DNA of 64,000 nucleotides, from assembly GCA_965199245.1 (NCBI GenBank), contig CBDAQP010000001.1, positions 372,001-436,000 on the forward strand, in the 5' to 3' direction. The notes beneath the pieces were generated by a model. That model had not been told where the DNA came from. It searched no databases and saw only the letters and a program-made list of their open reading frames with translations. Of the stretch, positions 37,146 to 46,743 are shown one piece after another; position 1 is the first letter of the stretch; the number at the start of each line of letters is the position of its first letter. Source of the DNA: Carbonatibacter sp965199245. GTDB lineage: Bacteria; Pseudomonadota; Alphaproteobacteria; Kiloniellales; Kiloniellaceae. The translations under genes were made by a program, and so were the position numbers.

Positions 37146-37715
37146 CTAGAAAACACCCTCAAGCAGAGCTTCTGACTCCCGATTGATGGTCGGCGTTTCG
37201 CCTGCCCCGCGCGTTCCGAGGGCAGAGTTTTCTTGCAAGCGGCGCGATTCAGCCGCCGGATCAACGACAACCCCTAATTCCTCGGCCTCTCTCCAAAAAA
37301 TAAGACGCTCCGTAAAATCATCATCCACCTGCACAATACGGCGAGTTTCGCGGTCGATGCGGGCGCGAATATCATCGGGAGTATTCTGCGCCCCGATCCG
37401 GGTCAGAAAAGAGGCCTCGGACGCAGAAAAACCCTCTGATTGAAAATCAGAACGTAAATCCGTCATCCGGGTTGTGCCATCCAGCGGGAAAACGGCCCGC
37501 CGCGCCCGCGATTGCGCTGTTCCTTCCTGCTGACGAACAGCACCTGGACGGGGGGGACGCAGGTTGAAGTCAGGTGGCAAGGACAGGGGCGCACGGGTGA
37601 CAACGCTAAATTCATCGGGCGAGCGTTTGCTCAGGCCAATTTTTTCCTTCAAACTATCGCCACAGCCAACCACCGCCAAACAGGCCAATGCGCAAAGTGC
37701 TGTTTTTATTTTCAT
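37146..37715 (-). CDS. DUF3035 lipoprotein (BamF-like)
   Basis: A 189-residue lipoprotein with signal MKIKTALCALACLAVVGC, Cys18 being the lipid-bearing residue. The mature part begins with KRSPDEFSVVTRAPLSLPP, the DUF3035 hallmark, and PPDFNLRPPRPG. A family member in Caulobacter belongs to the outer-membrane beta-barrel assembly machinery; that role is inferred here. It is directly downstream of lspA, the enzyme that processes such lipoproteins. The start at 37715 is set by the signal peptide; an ATG five codons upstream is possible. Confidence 0.88.
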   Translation of the reverse strand: MKIKTALCALACLAVVGCGDSLKEKIGLSKRSPDEFSVVTRAPLSLPPDFNLRPPRPGAVRQQEGTAQSRARRAVFPLDGTTRMTDLRSDFQSEGFSASEASFLTRIGAQNTPDDIRARIDRETRRIVQVDDDFTERLIFWREAEELGVVVDPAAESRRLQENSALGTRGAGETPTINRESEALLEGVF

Positions 37716-37753
37716 CAGTCTCTCACCCAAAAAAAGCCCCCCACATACAATCC

Positions 37754-38236
37754 TTATCCTTTACCAGAACGCAAACCATCAATCAAGATCAGAGCAACCC
37801 CGATAAAAACCAGAATATCCGCCCCATTAAAGGCGGGCCAATGATAACCAGCACCATGAAAGTCAAGAAAATCAACAACACCGGGACGCGTCCAACGATC
37901 ATAGACATTGCCAACAGCTCCACCCCCGATCAATCCCACGGCCCAAACCATCACCGCCCGGGGGTCTGTCCACAGCCAATAAAACACCCAACAGACAATG
38001 ACCAGTGCCAACACAGACAGGAACAGGACACGCATCTGTGCGTCACCTGTCTCACTGAACAGGCCAAAACTAACTCCGCGATTATAGACCAGGACAAGGT
38101 TAAAAAAATCCGTCACCACAATCACGCGCGGCGGGTTCATGACAGACTCCAGCACAAAAGATTTCATCCCCTGATCCAACAGCGCGAAAAAAGCCGCCAG
38201 AACCGAGGCAAATCCCACAGCCCGCGACCTAGACAC
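37754..38236 (-). CDS. lspA: Lipoprotein signal peptidase
   Basis: Inner-membrane aspartic protease that cleaves prolipoprotein signals. About 160 residues with four membrane helices; motifs FFNLVLVYNRGVSFGLF and GGAVGNVYDRWTRPGVVDFLDF carry the catalytic Asp pair (GNVYDR and VVDFLD). The start is a GTG, either at 38236 or two codons upstream, inside the end of ileS, because no ATG gives a sensible N-terminus; the longer open frame reads through ileS. Overlap of 8 nt suggests coupling. Confidence 0.88.
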   Translation of the reverse strand: MSRSRAVGFASVLAAFFALLDQGMKSFVLESVMNPPRVIVVTDFFNLVLVYNRGVSFGLFSETGDAQMRVLFLSVLALVIVCWVFYWLWTDPRAVMVWAVGLIGGGAVGNVYDRWTRPGVVDFLDFHGAGYHWPAFNGADILVFIGVALILIDGLRSGKG

Positions 38237-41081
38237 CCTCACCCCCTGACTCAAGAACAGAGACACACCGCCCGCAAAGCGACGGCTTTTGTGAATTATT
38301 TCGTTGCACCACAGGGGGGAGAACCTTCCAGCATCGCGGACATTTTTCTCCCTGTGCGGGTGTGACAACAACGCCAACACCAGCACAATCCGAGAGGACA
38401 AAGGCCCCCTCAGGTGCAGGCCCGTTTACCACATCAGCTTGTGACGCGATGGCAATCTCTGCCAGATCCTGACCCGCGAGCACTTGGCGCAGATCGGCAC
38501 AATCGACAAAAACCGACACGTTGGCCTGAAGGCTCGAACCGATGGTTTTCTGCGCCCGCTCGCGCTCAAGTGCCCCGGTCATCACACGGCGCAGGTCGCG
38601 GATTTTGGCCCAACGCGCAACAAGATCGTCATCGCGCCACTGGGCCGGAATATCCACAAACTGGCGCAAGTGAACGGACTCTGCCGCTCCCGCCTTGTTG
38701 CGGGCCAGCCAGGCTTCTTCGCAGGTAAAAACCAAAATGGGGGCCAGCCAGGCCGTGAGACAGTCAAACAAAATATCCATCACCGTACGACAGGCCCGCC
38801 GCACAAGAGACTGTACACCATCACAATAGAGGTTATCCTTGCGGATATCGAGGTAAAAGGCCGACAGATCGAGCGCACAAAAATTATGCACCGCCTGATA
38901 ATAGCCATGAAAATCATAATCCTGACAGCATTGGCGCAGTTGCTTATCCAGTTCGTTCACACGATGAAGAACCCAGCGTTCCAGTTCAGGCATCTGGTCA
39001 AAGGGGACGCTGTCCTCTGCGGCAAAGCCTGCCAATCCGCCCAAGAGAAAACGCAGGGTATTGCGCAAACGGCGATAACCATCGGCCTGATATTTCAGAA
39101 TTTCATCCCCCACCCGCAAATCCTGCGAATAGTCAGAAGCCACAACCCACAACCGTAAAATATCAGCCCCGTAACGCTGGATAATATCATCAGGCGAAAC
39201 GACATTGCCCAAAGATTTGGACATCTTGCGGCCCTTTTCATCCAAAACGAAACCGTGAGTCAGGACAGCGTCATAGGGTGCGCGTCCGCGCGTCCCCGCC
39301 GATTCCAAAAGCGAGGTATGAAACCAGCCCCGATGCTGGTCAGAACCTTCGAGGTAAAGATCAGCAGGCCATTTCAGCTCTGGGCGTTGTTCCAAAACAA
39401 AACTGTGAGTGGAACCAGAATCAAACCAGACTTCAATCACATCTTGAACCTGTTCGTAATCCTCTACACGATAATCCGGCCCCAGAAAACGCACCGGATC
39501 GCTGTTAAACCACGCATCACCGCCCTCTTGACGGAAAATCTCAACAACCCGGTCAAGTACAGCCTGATCGCGGAGCGGCTCGCCCGTTTCCTTGTGGACA
39601 AAAATCGGCAAAGGCACCCCCCAGACACGCTGGCGCGACACACACCAGTCCGGGCGATTTTCAATCATCGACGACAAGCGGTTGCGACCCGCCTCAGGAA
39701 CAAAACGAGTCTGTGCAACCGAGGTCAGAGCCTTGCTCCGCAGGTCGTTTCTGTCCATCGAAATAAACCATTGTGGTGTATTGCGAAAAACAAGCGGTGC
39801 CTTTGACCGCCAGGAATGTGGATAGCTGTGACGCACAGACCCCTTTGCCAACAAACCTCCCTGATCGCGCAGAGCCTTGATCGACTTACCATTTGCATCG
39901 CCGGGGGTGCCGTCCTGCTGATAGACACAAGCCCCCGCAAAAAAGGGAACATGGGGATAATAGACCCCCGCCTCATCAATCGTGCGCGGAACTTCGAGGC
40001 CAAATTCCTGGCCCAAGACCGCATCATCCACCCCATGCCCCGGGGCGATATGGACAAAACCCGTTCCCGCATCAGAGGTGACAAAATCTGCGGGCAACAA
40101 GGGACGCGGATCATCATACCCCCCAGAAGCCCCCGCCAACCCACGCAAAGGATGTGCCAGACGCACGTCATCGAATGACGTCACTGTTCCCTTTTCTGTC
40201 CACGACAAGACACCGATGTCATCCCTGACCTGATCCGCGAGATCCCGGCACAACACCAGACGCTCGCCGACCTGTGCCAACGCCCCCTCTGCGACGATTT
40301 CAACCTCGTAAACAGTGTAATGAAAATCAGGACCAAAGGCAACGGCGCGATTGGCGGGCAAGGTCCAGGGTGTCGTTGTCCAGATCACCACACTTGCCCC
40401 CGACAACAGGTAATCCTGAGCGGACAGAACCGGAAAACGCACCCAGATTGTTGGCGATTTATGGTCGTGATATTCAACCTCGGCATCGGCAAGGGCTGTT
40501 TTTTCCACCACAGACCACAAAACCGCCCGCGATCCCTGATAAAGCCCACCATTCATCAGGAACTTTCCCAACTCCTGGGCGATTAGGGCCTCTGACTCAT
40601 AGTCCATAGTTTTATAAGGGTGCGCCCAATCCGCTTCGATACCCAAACGTTTAAATTCTGCAATTTGTGTCGCAATCCATTTTTCAGCAAACTGGCGGCA
40701 TTCCTGACGAAATTCAACAACGGGAACAGCGTCCTTGTCCTGACCACGCGCGCGATAGCCTTCCTCGACCTTCCATTCAATCGGCAAGCCATGACAATCC
40801 CAACCCGGCACATAATGGGCGTTACGTCCCTGCATCTGCCAAGTGCGATTGATTACATCCTTGAGCACCTTATTCAGTGCATGCCCCATGTGCAGATGCC
40901 CATTGGCATAGGGCGGGCCATCATGGAGAATAAAAGGTTCACGTCCGCGCGCATCATTACGTATTTTCGCAAACAACCCAATATCGCGCCAGTGGGCGAG
41001 AATAGTGGGCTCCTTTTGCGCCAGCCCTGCGCGCATAGGAAAATCCGTCGTCGGCAGAAAAATCGTTTTTTTATAATCCAT
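38229..41081 (-). CDS. ileS: Isoleucine-tRNA ligase
   Basis: Class I synthetase, 950 residues. Signature HIGH appears as GHLHMGHALNKVLKD and KMSKS as GRKMSKSLGN; the CP1 editing insertion and the anticodon-binding domain follow. The C-terminal zinc knuckle CPRCWK and CGRC is present. The gene begins 15 nt after ribF and overlaps lspA. Confidence 0.98.
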   Translation of the reverse strand: MDYKKTIFLPTTDFPMRAGLAQKEPTILAHWRDIGLFAKIRNDARGREPFILHDGPPYANGHLHMGHALNKVLKDVINRTWQMQGRNAHYVPGWDCHGLPIEWKVEEGYRARGQDKDAVPVVEFRQECRQFAEKWIATQIAEFKRLGIEADWAHPYKTMDYESEALIAQELGKFLMNGGLYQGSRAVLWSVVEKTALADAEVEYHDHKSPTIWVRFPVLSAQDYLLSGASVVIWTTTPWTLPANRAVAFGPDFHYTVYEVEIVAEGALAQVGERLVLCRDLADQVRDDIGVLSWTEKGTVTSFDDVRLAHPLRGLAGASGGYDDPRPLLPADFVTSDAGTGFVHIAPGHGVDDAVLGQEFGLEVPRTIDEAGVYYPHVPFFAGACVYQQDGTPGDANGKSIKALRDQGGLLAKGSVRHSYPHSWRSKAPLVFRNTPQWFISMDRNDLRSKALTSVAQTRFVPEAGRNRLSSMIENRPDWCVSRQRVWGVPLPIFVHKETGEPLRDQAVLDRVVEIFRQEGGDAWFNSDPVRFLGPDYRVEDYEQVQDVIEVWFDSGSTHSFVLEQRPELKWPADLYLEGSDQHRGWFHTSLLESAGTRGRAPYDAVLTHGFVLDEKGRKMSKSLGNVVSPDDIIQRYGADILRLWVVASDYSQDLRVGDEILKYQADGYRRLRNTLRFLLGGLAGFAAEDSVPFDQMPELERWVLHRVNELDKQLRQCCQDYDFHGYYQAVHNFCALDLSAFYLDIRKDNLYCDGVQSLVRRACRTVMDILFDCLTAWLAPILVFTCEEAWLARNKAGAAESVHLRQFVDIPAQWRDDDLVARWAKIRDLRRVMTGALERERAQKTIGSSLQANVSVFVDCADLRQVLAGQDLAEIAIASQADVVNGPAPEGAFVLSDCAGVGVVVTPAQGEKCPRCWKVLPPVVQRNNSQKPSLCGRCVSVLESGGEGV

Positions 41082-41096
41082 GGGCTGTCCCCTTTG

Positions 41097-42077
41097 TCAT
41101 TTTAAATGGGCTGATTGCCTGGCCTCGTCATCGGCGAGCACAGCACGGGCGCGTAGTGTGTCTTGTGCAATTTGGTTTTTGAGCTGATCCAGATTGTCGA
41201 ACTTCATTTCCGGGCGCAAAAAATCAACCAGTTGCACCCGTAAATCTGTACCATAGAGGTCTTCGTCAAAATCGAGGATGAAGACCTCGAGATTGACATC
41301 TTCACCCCCGACTGTGGGGCGACAACCAATATTGGCAACTGCATCATACCAATGCGTTAAGCCCGTTCCCTCGATCAAACCTGCCTTTGCCACCTTGACC
41401 GCATAAACGCCAAAGGCGGGCTTGAGATAATCGCGCAGGGACATATTTGCCGTCGGAAAACCAATGGCACGCCCGCGGGCAAACCCACGCACGACAGGCC
41501 CGTCAATTTCCCAGTTTCCCCCCAAAATTTCCGCCGCAGGACGCACCTGACCTGCGCGCAAAAAATCGCGCACACGCGACGACGATAACACCGCACCGGT
41601 CTCATCACGCACAGGCGCAACCGCGCTCACGCCAAAGCCATAGTCCTGACCACTGCGCCCAAGAACATGAGCATTGCCTTCCCGATCCTTGCCAAAACAA
41701 AAATCATCCCCCACAACCAGATGGCGCGCTCCCAACTGTTCAACCACTACAGTCTGGACAAAAGACCCCGCGCTCAAACTCGCAAACTCACGCGTAAAAT
41801 TCTGAAGAAACACATGGTCAATCCCCACCTTTTGCAGGGCGCGGGCCTTGGCCACAACAGGGGTCAGACGAAAAGACGCCTGCGCGGGCTGAAAAAACGA
41901 ACGCGGGTGTGGCTCAAAGGATAAAACAGCCAGTGGGGCGCAGAGTTCCTCTGCAATCGCGCGCGCCTGTGCAATAACAGCCTGATGCCCCCGATGAACA
42001 CCATCGAAATTTCCAATGGCAACAACGGCGCGTTTGGCCTGATCGGGCAAAGCACCAAGATTATGAAACACAGCCAT
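41097..42077 (-). CDS. ribF: Bifunctional riboflavin kinase / FAD synthetase
   Basis: Makes FMN and then FAD. The 326-residue product has the nucleotidyltransferase domain first (AIGNFDGVHRGHQAVI, FEPHPRSFF, GDDFCFGKDREG) and the riboflavin kinase domain after about residue 185 (GRAIGFPTANM, NIGCRPTVGG). It is upstream of ileS, as in many Proteobacteria. Confidence 0.97.
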   Translation of the reverse strand: MAVFHNLGALPDQAKRAVVAIGNFDGVHRGHQAVIAQARAIAEELCAPLAVLSFEPHPRSFFQPAQASFRLTPVVAKARALQKVGIDHVFLQNFTREFASLSAGSFVQTVVVEQLGARHLVVGDDFCFGKDREGNAHVLGRSGQDYGFGVSAVAPVRDETGAVLSSSRVRDFLRAGQVRPAAEILGGNWEIDGPVVRGFARGRAIGFPTANMSLRDYLKPAFGVYAVKVAKAGLIEGTGLTHWYDAVANIGCRPTVGGEDVNLEVFILDFDEDLYGTDLRVQLVDFLRPEMKFDNLDQLKNQIAQDTLRARAVLADDEARQSAHLK

Positions 42078-42153
42078 ATTTTTTCTCTTTTATCGGCATC
42101 GGCTTTACGGGTATCGGCGACCTCGGAGAACAACAAAACAGACCACCTCATCA

Positions 42154-43512
42154 TTACGCATTCTGTACCGCTTCACGTTGTAGAACAGCAACAAAAAAAC
42201 CATCTGTCCCATCCCGAAAAGGTGACAGGCGGAGCATATCTCCTATCCGATCATGGGGGCAGGCTGTCGCAAAAACATCACCCCACAGCTTCCTGACCGG
42301 AACCAGCTTAAAATCAGGACGGCTGCGCAGGAATGTGGAAATCTGGTCTTCGTTTTCAGCGGGCAAAAGCGAACAGGTGGCATAAACCAGCCGCCCCCCT
42401 CTACGCACAAGACGCGCCGCCGCCGTGAGGATAGAGCTCTGAAGACGACAAAGTTCGCGCAAATCATGTTCATCCTTGCGCCACTTAGCATCAACGGCCC
42501 GCCGCCAGGCCCCTGTTCCGCTACAGGGGGCATCGACCAAAACGCGGTGAAACTTGCCTTTGTGTGCGCGCACCCAGGGATCGCGCTCACTACCCAAAAC
42601 CTGACGTTCCGCATTAAAAACCCCGGCCCGCCTTAACCGTGTAGCAGCCCGTTGCAGTCGGCGACTATGCACATCGGTTAAAACCAACTGACCACAGTTT
42701 TCCATCGCGGGGGCCAACGCAAGGGATTTCCCCCCTGCACCGGCACAAAAATCAACGATTCGCTCCCCCGGTTGAGCCTGAACCAGTGCCGCCACCATCT
42801 GAGACCCCAGATCCTGAATTTCAATAACCCCTTCCTGATAAAACCTCACCTTGGCAAAAGAGCGCGGAATACTCAAACAACGCAATGCAAAGGGCGTTTG
42901 AGGTAAAGTTTCTGTTTTCCACCCCTGTTTCGCCAAGTCTTTTTGTATTTTTTCGCGCTGTTCTGCCACCACTTTCAAACCATTGATCCGCAAATCAAGT
43001 GGTGCGTCCCGAGCCAAAGCCGACAGTTCATCACCAAAAGAGGCTCCGAACAGAGCCTTCAAGCCACCATAGGCCCACTCTGGACACTCATAGCGCACGG
43101 CCTCAGGCATTTCGGGATGCAATAAATCCTGCCCCTGCAAGGGCAAGAGCAAAGCCCGCTCCTTGTCCGTTAAGGGCGCGAGCAAGACTTTTCCACCGCG
43201 ACAGTTGCGTTCAAGTTCCGCAACACTGCGCCCCAAACCCACCACCTGATCGACCAAAAAACCGCGCCGCAGGGACGGCGTATGCCCGCAATACGCCAAC
43301 CACCAGAGAATACGGCGATAACGCCGCAAATAGCCCCCAACTCCTTGGCGAATAGCCACCCGATCCCTTTGCGTCAAAACCACCGTGCGCAGGGTCTGCA
43401 CCAACGCATCATCCAATGGACGGTCATCCCGGGACATCCGCACCAAAACCCGCCACATCAAGGACAAACGTTGTGCATGGGGCAAGTCTTGTGCGGTTTT
43501 TTCCAGTTTCAT
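42154..43512 (-). CDS. rsmB: 16S rRNA m5C methyltransferase RsmB-like
   Basis: RsmB/Sun family enzyme of 452 residues. The N-terminal NusB-like helical domain (about residues 1-150) is less typical than in Escherichia coli. The C-terminal SAM domain has VDFCAGAGGKSLALAPAM, LTDVHSRRLQ, the motif IV cysteine in VDAPCSGTGAWRR and the catalytic motif VI cysteine in YATCSLLPAENEDQ. The start overlaps the arsenate reductase-like gene stop by 4 nt. Specific target position (C967) is inferred. Confidence 0.9.
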   Translation of the reverse strand: MKLEKTAQDLPHAQRLSLMWRVLVRMSRDDRPLDDALVQTLRTVVLTQRDRVAIRQGVGGYLRRYRRILWWLAYCGHTPSLRRGFLVDQVVGLGRSVAELERNCRGGKVLLAPLTDKERALLLPLQGQDLLHPEMPEAVRYECPEWAYGGLKALFGASFGDELSALARDAPLDLRINGLKVVAEQREKIQKDLAKQGWKTETLPQTPFALRCLSIPRSFAKVRFYQEGVIEIQDLGSQMVAALVQAQPGERIVDFCAGAGGKSLALAPAMENCGQLVLTDVHSRRLQRAATRLRRAGVFNAERQVLGSERDPWVRAHKGKFHRVLVDAPCSGTGAWRRAVDAKWRKDEHDLRELCRLQSSILTAAARLVRRGGRLVYATCSLLPAENEDQISTFLRSRPDFKLVPVRKLWGDVFATACPHDRIGDMLRLSPFRDGTDGFFVAVLQREAVQNA

Positions 43513-43889
43513 TGTCCGGCCTGTTCCAGCTGCTCACTCAAGGCGGCTTGCTCTGCGGGGCCAAATCCTGCACACACGATTTTTTCCCCCTGTGCCGACG
43601 ATAACACAACCAGCGGACGCTTCATCACGGTCGGATGTTCACGCAACAGGGCGTGTAAATTCGGGTTCTCTTTCCACTCCGCTGTCAGGTTGCGCCATGT
43701 TGTGCTACGCTTGTTCAAAAGCAACTCTGGCCCCAGTTCTGTCAACCAGTTCTCAAGCCTCTCGGCACAAAGTCCATCACGGCGCAGATCATGCAAACAG
43801 GCCGAAACGCCCTTCGCCTGCACAAATTTAAGAGCCTGACGACAGCGATCACAGTTGACAAGGCCGTAGAAAACAACAGAAACAGCCAT
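43509..43889 (-). CDS. ArsC/Spx-like thioredoxin-fold protein
   Basis: A 126-residue protein of the ArsC/YffB family. It begins MAVSVVFYGLVNCDRCRQAL, with a CxxC pair where ArsC has its catalytic Cys, and contains NKRSTTWRNL and MKRPLVVLSS, both family features. Such proteins are often thiol reductases without proven arsenate activity. The start follows GGGGGAA 5 nt upstream. It is the first gene after structured repeat copy 2 on this strand and is coupled to rsmB. Confidence 0.85.
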   Translation of the reverse strand: MAVSVVFYGLVNCDRCRQALKFVQAKGVSACLHDLRRDGLCAERLENWLTELGPELLLNKRSTTWRNLTAEWKENPNLHALLREHPTVMKRPLVVLSSAQGEKIVCAGFGPAEQAALSEQLEQAGQ

Positions 43890-43955
43890 GGTGTTCCCCC
43901 GTGTCACAGGCTGGGACATCCCCGCCAAAGACCGTTTTTCACAAAATTTCGTTTC

Positions 43956-44052
43956 AGCTGAGTACCCTAGAAACCCCAAGCCGAAGTTGGCAGGCAGAAA
44001 GCAACTTGATACCCCAGACGACGAGGCCTAGGGTTTCCAAAGTTACCCAGCT
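43956..44052 (-). repeat. Structured interspersed repeat, copy 2
   Basis: Read on the minus strand the 97 nt begin AGCTGGGTA and end TACTCAGCT, which pair over 9 bp, then continue with about 17 further pairs (GGAAACCCTAGGCC with GGCTTGGGGTTTC), including several G-U type pairs. AAGTTG/CAACTT forms an inner hairpin. The segment TTTCTGCC, then CCAACTTCGGCTTG, is shared with copy 1 at 24802-24914, as is GTCGTCT. It lies 66 nt before the ArsC/Spx-like gene, same strand. The rest of 43890-44171 shows nothing recognisable. Confidence 0.6.
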
Positions 44053-44171
44053 ATCACGAGGCCAGGGGCGACGGCAAGCCTCCCGCTAAAAAAACATCCC
44101 CCCAAAAGGTTCTCGTCTTTCAGTGGGACTCAGTATTTTAAAGACTCAAAGTCCGAAAAGATACGGGACAG

Positions 44172-45137
44172 CTAACCAAACATGCGGATACGCAGGGCAT
44201 CGATGGCAACGGCAATGAAGATCATAAAGCCGCCAATCATGCCAACATAGAAAGAGGGGACAGAAACAATCGCAAGGCCGACCTGAATCACGGTCAGGAG
44301 CAACACACCGCCCAAGACACCAACGACATTCCCCCGCCCGCCAAAGACTGAAACGCCGCCAATGATCGGGGCCGCAATGGCATAGAGTAAAAAGGACTCA
44401 CCTTGGTTAGAGGTAATCGCCATCTGCCAGGATGCCAGCAGAAATCCTGCAACACCGGACAAAAACCCCGCCAGCGCATAGGTTTTGATCTTAACCGCTG
44501 TAACCCGAATGCCAGCGGCGTGTGAAGCAACGGGATTGCCCCCAACCGCATAGATGGCCCGCCCGAACACCGTACGTGTCAGCAAAATCCCCACCCCGGC
44601 AAGGGCGGCGATAAAGACCAGCGGCATAATCGGCCAGCCACCCGCAACTGCGGCCTGCCCAATCCAGACATAGCCATCGCCCAGTTCAGTCAGCGTCTTT
44701 CCCCGCGTCATCGCCAGCAAGGCCCCCTGAAGAATAATCATCATCGCCAGCGTTTGAATCAAGGACACCATACGCAGGCGCGTAATGCACAGCCCATTAA
44801 AAAAGCCGATTGCCGTCGCCACGACAATTCCCACAATGGCCCCCGCGCCCCACGGCAGATCAAACTGCCCCATGGCAATCACCCCAACGGCAGAAGAAAA
44901 CCCCATATTGGCAGGGATAGACAGATCAATTTCCGCCACCATCAGCGGCAGACACATCGCCAGCCCCAACACTCCCAAAACGGTCGCCTGCACCATAATA
45001 TTCTGCAGGTTAAAAACGGTCAGAAAAAACTCGTTAAAGAGGCCAAAGAGAACAACCAGCACGCACAGCCAAATCCAGACCACATTCTGTAAAACCCACG
45101 CCAGCCCCGCGCCTTTTTGAATATCCCCGCTCATCAT
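44172..45137 (-). CDS. Sugar ABC transporter permease (RbsC type)
   Basis: Inner-membrane subunit of a CUT2-class importer, 321 residues with eight to ten helices. The family motif around GAPIIGGVSVFGGRGNVVG lies near residue 262 and contacts the ATPase. It follows the ATPase gene by 9 nt and forms an importer with it and the binding protein. The pentose context suggests ribose, xylose or a related sugar or pentitol. Confidence 0.93.
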   Translation of the reverse strand: MMSGDIQKGAGLAWVLQNVVWIWLCVLVVLFGLFNEFFLTVFNLQNIMVQATVLGVLGLAMCLPLMVAEIDLSIPANMGFSSAVGVIAMGQFDLPWGAGAIVGIVVATAIGFFNGLCITRLRMVSLIQTLAMMIILQGALLAMTRGKTLTELGDGYVWIGQAAVAGGWPIMPLVFIAALAGVGILLTRTVFGRAIYAVGGNPVASHAAGIRVTAVKIKTYALAGFLSGVAGFLLASWQMAITSNQGESFLLYAIAAPIIGGVSVFGGRGNVVGVLGGVLLLTVIQVGLAIVSVPSFYVGMIGGFMIFIAVAIDALRIRMFG

Positions 45138-45146
45138 CTATCCCCT

Positions 45147-46673
45147 TTATCCCGCGACTTGGCGCAGGTTTTCTGTTGTCATCTCCTGATCCTGCAAAAC
45201 CTTGTGCACGCGCCCGCCCACAAAAACACAAACGCGATCCGCCACGCGCACCAGTTCATCACGATCAGTCGAAACAATCATGATACAAACCCCCTGACGG
45301 CTGAGACCATCAATGATTCGCAGAACGTCCTGTTTGACCCCCACATCAATTCCGCGCGTGGGTTCATCCAAAATGAGAAGACGCGGTTGCGTCGCCATGA
45401 CCCGCCCCAGACAGACTTTTTGCTGGTTGCCACCGCTGAGCGTATCAACCAGAGCATCTGGCCCCGGGGCCTTAATCACCATTGACTCAAAATAACGCGC
45501 CGACAGGGCATTTTCTGCAACGCGATTTAAAAAACCCAGATGCGAAACCGCCGCCAGAGACGACAGGGACATATTTTGCCCAATCGACATCTGCGCCACG
45601 GCCCCATCCCGCCGCCGATCATCCGACAAAAAGGCAATTCCGGCGGCAAAGGCCACATCAGGCGTCTGTGGAATAGCCTGTTTCACGCCTTCAAAAACAA
45701 TATGGCCCACCGCCGGACGCAAACCGAAAAGACAACGCGCCAACTCCTTGGCCCCCGCACCGGGTAGCCCCGTCAGACCCAAAATTTCACCGCGCCGCAT
45801 CTCCAGATGTTCAAGGTCTAAAGACTCAGAGCACACATCACGTAGCACCAGCGCAGGAGCGCAGGTGCCAAAATCAGGTCGGAGGCGACAGAATAGTTCC
45901 AACCCCCGCCCGAGGACAAGTTCGCTCAGCTGCTCAGAGCGCAGGGACGCCACATCACTGATCCCCCCCGCCAGAACACCATCGCGCAAGACACTCACCG
46001 CATCACAAATTTCAAGGATTTCATCATTGTAGTGCGAAATAAAGACAAAGGTCACACCCTCTGCCTTGAGGCGGCGCATAAAATCAAAAAGCTGGCAACG
46101 ATCCTCAACCGACAGCGCGGCGGTCGGTTCATCCAAAACAATCAGCTTTCCACCAGAAAACATCGCCCGAAGGATATTCAGCTTACGCCGGGCAACGGCA
46201 TCCAGACGCCCTGCGGGGGCAAGGGGATCAATCCCTGTGCCCGACAACATCCGCGCAGCATCGCCATGCAGTTGCCGCCAGCACACAAAGCCCCCGCGTT
46301 CGGGCCAAAGTCCCAGCATCAGGTTTTCTGCGGCTGAGAGGTGGTCAACAATCATTGGCTCCTGCGTGACCAAAAAGACACCCCGGGACTCCATCGCCCG
46401 CACATCCGCCGTATCGACCCGTTCACCATCGAAAAAAAGATGCCCGGAACTCGCCGTCTTTTGGCCAGAGATAATCCCAACGAGGGTCGATTTTCCCGCC
46501 CCGTTCTCACCCAACAAGCCATGAATAGACCCTCGACGAATGGTCAACGACACATCAGAAAGGGCTGAAAAATTGCCGTAACGCTTTCCCACAGACTCCA
46601 GTTTCAAAATGGGGTCTGGTGCCATCGCGTTTGGTGCGCCTGAATTGAGCGCACCCGAAACCTTTGGGGACAT
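45147..46673 (-). CDS. Sugar ABC transporter ATPase (RbsA type)
   Basis: Double-cassette ATPase of about 508 residues. The first cassette is complete with GENGAGKSTLVG (Walker A); its Walker B is LIVLDEPTAALS. The second cassette has a degenerate Walker A (LPGAGAKEL) as usual in CUT2 ATPases, the signature LSGGNQQKVCLGR, and LLILDEPTRGIDVG. The start at 46673 follows GGGAGG; the frame extends upstream to 46820 across the terminator, which is unlikely. A 27-residue N-terminal extension precedes the first cassette. Confidence 0.94.
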   Translation of the reverse strand: MSPKVSGALNSGAPNAMAPDPILKLESVGKRYGNFSALSDVSLTIRRGSIHGLLGENGAGKSTLVGIISGQKTASSGHLFFDGERVDTADVRAMESRGVFLVTQEPMIVDHLSAAENLMLGLWPERGGFVCWRQLHGDAARMLSGTGIDPLAPAGRLDAVARRKLNILRAMFSGGKLIVLDEPTAALSVEDRCQLFDFMRRLKAEGVTFVFISHYNDEILEICDAVSVLRDGVLAGGISDVASLRSEQLSELVLGRGLELFCRLRPDFGTCAPALVLRDVCSESLDLEHLEMRRGEILGLTGLPGAGAKELARCLFGLRPAVGHIVFEGVKQAIPQTPDVAFAAGIAFLSDDRRRDGAVAQMSIGQNMSLSSLAAVSHLGFLNRVAENALSARYFESMVIKAPGPDALVDTLSGGNQQKVCLGRVMATQPRLLILDEPTRGIDVGVKQDVLRIIDGLSRQGVCIMIVSTDRDELVRVADRVCVFVGGRVHKVLQDQEMTTENLRQVAG

Positions 46674-46691
46674 TATGCCTCCCCCCCAATA

Positions 46692-46727
46692 AAGAAAAAG
46701 CCCCCCAATCCTTTTATCGATTGGGGG
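46692..46727 (-). terminator. Intrinsic terminator inside the ABC operon
   Basis: On the minus strand CCCCCAATC and GATTGGGGG form a 9-bp stem around an 8-nt loop, followed by CTTTTTCTTT. It lies between the binding-protein gene and the ATPase gene, and should let the binding protein be made in excess by partial termination. Confidence 0.85.
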
Positions 46728-46743
46728 TCTTGCCGGGTTTTTT

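Noticed and set aside
44053..44171. Possible terminator between the structured repeat and the permease gene
   Set aside because: Weak G/C-rich pairings exist, but none is followed by a T-run on the permease strand.
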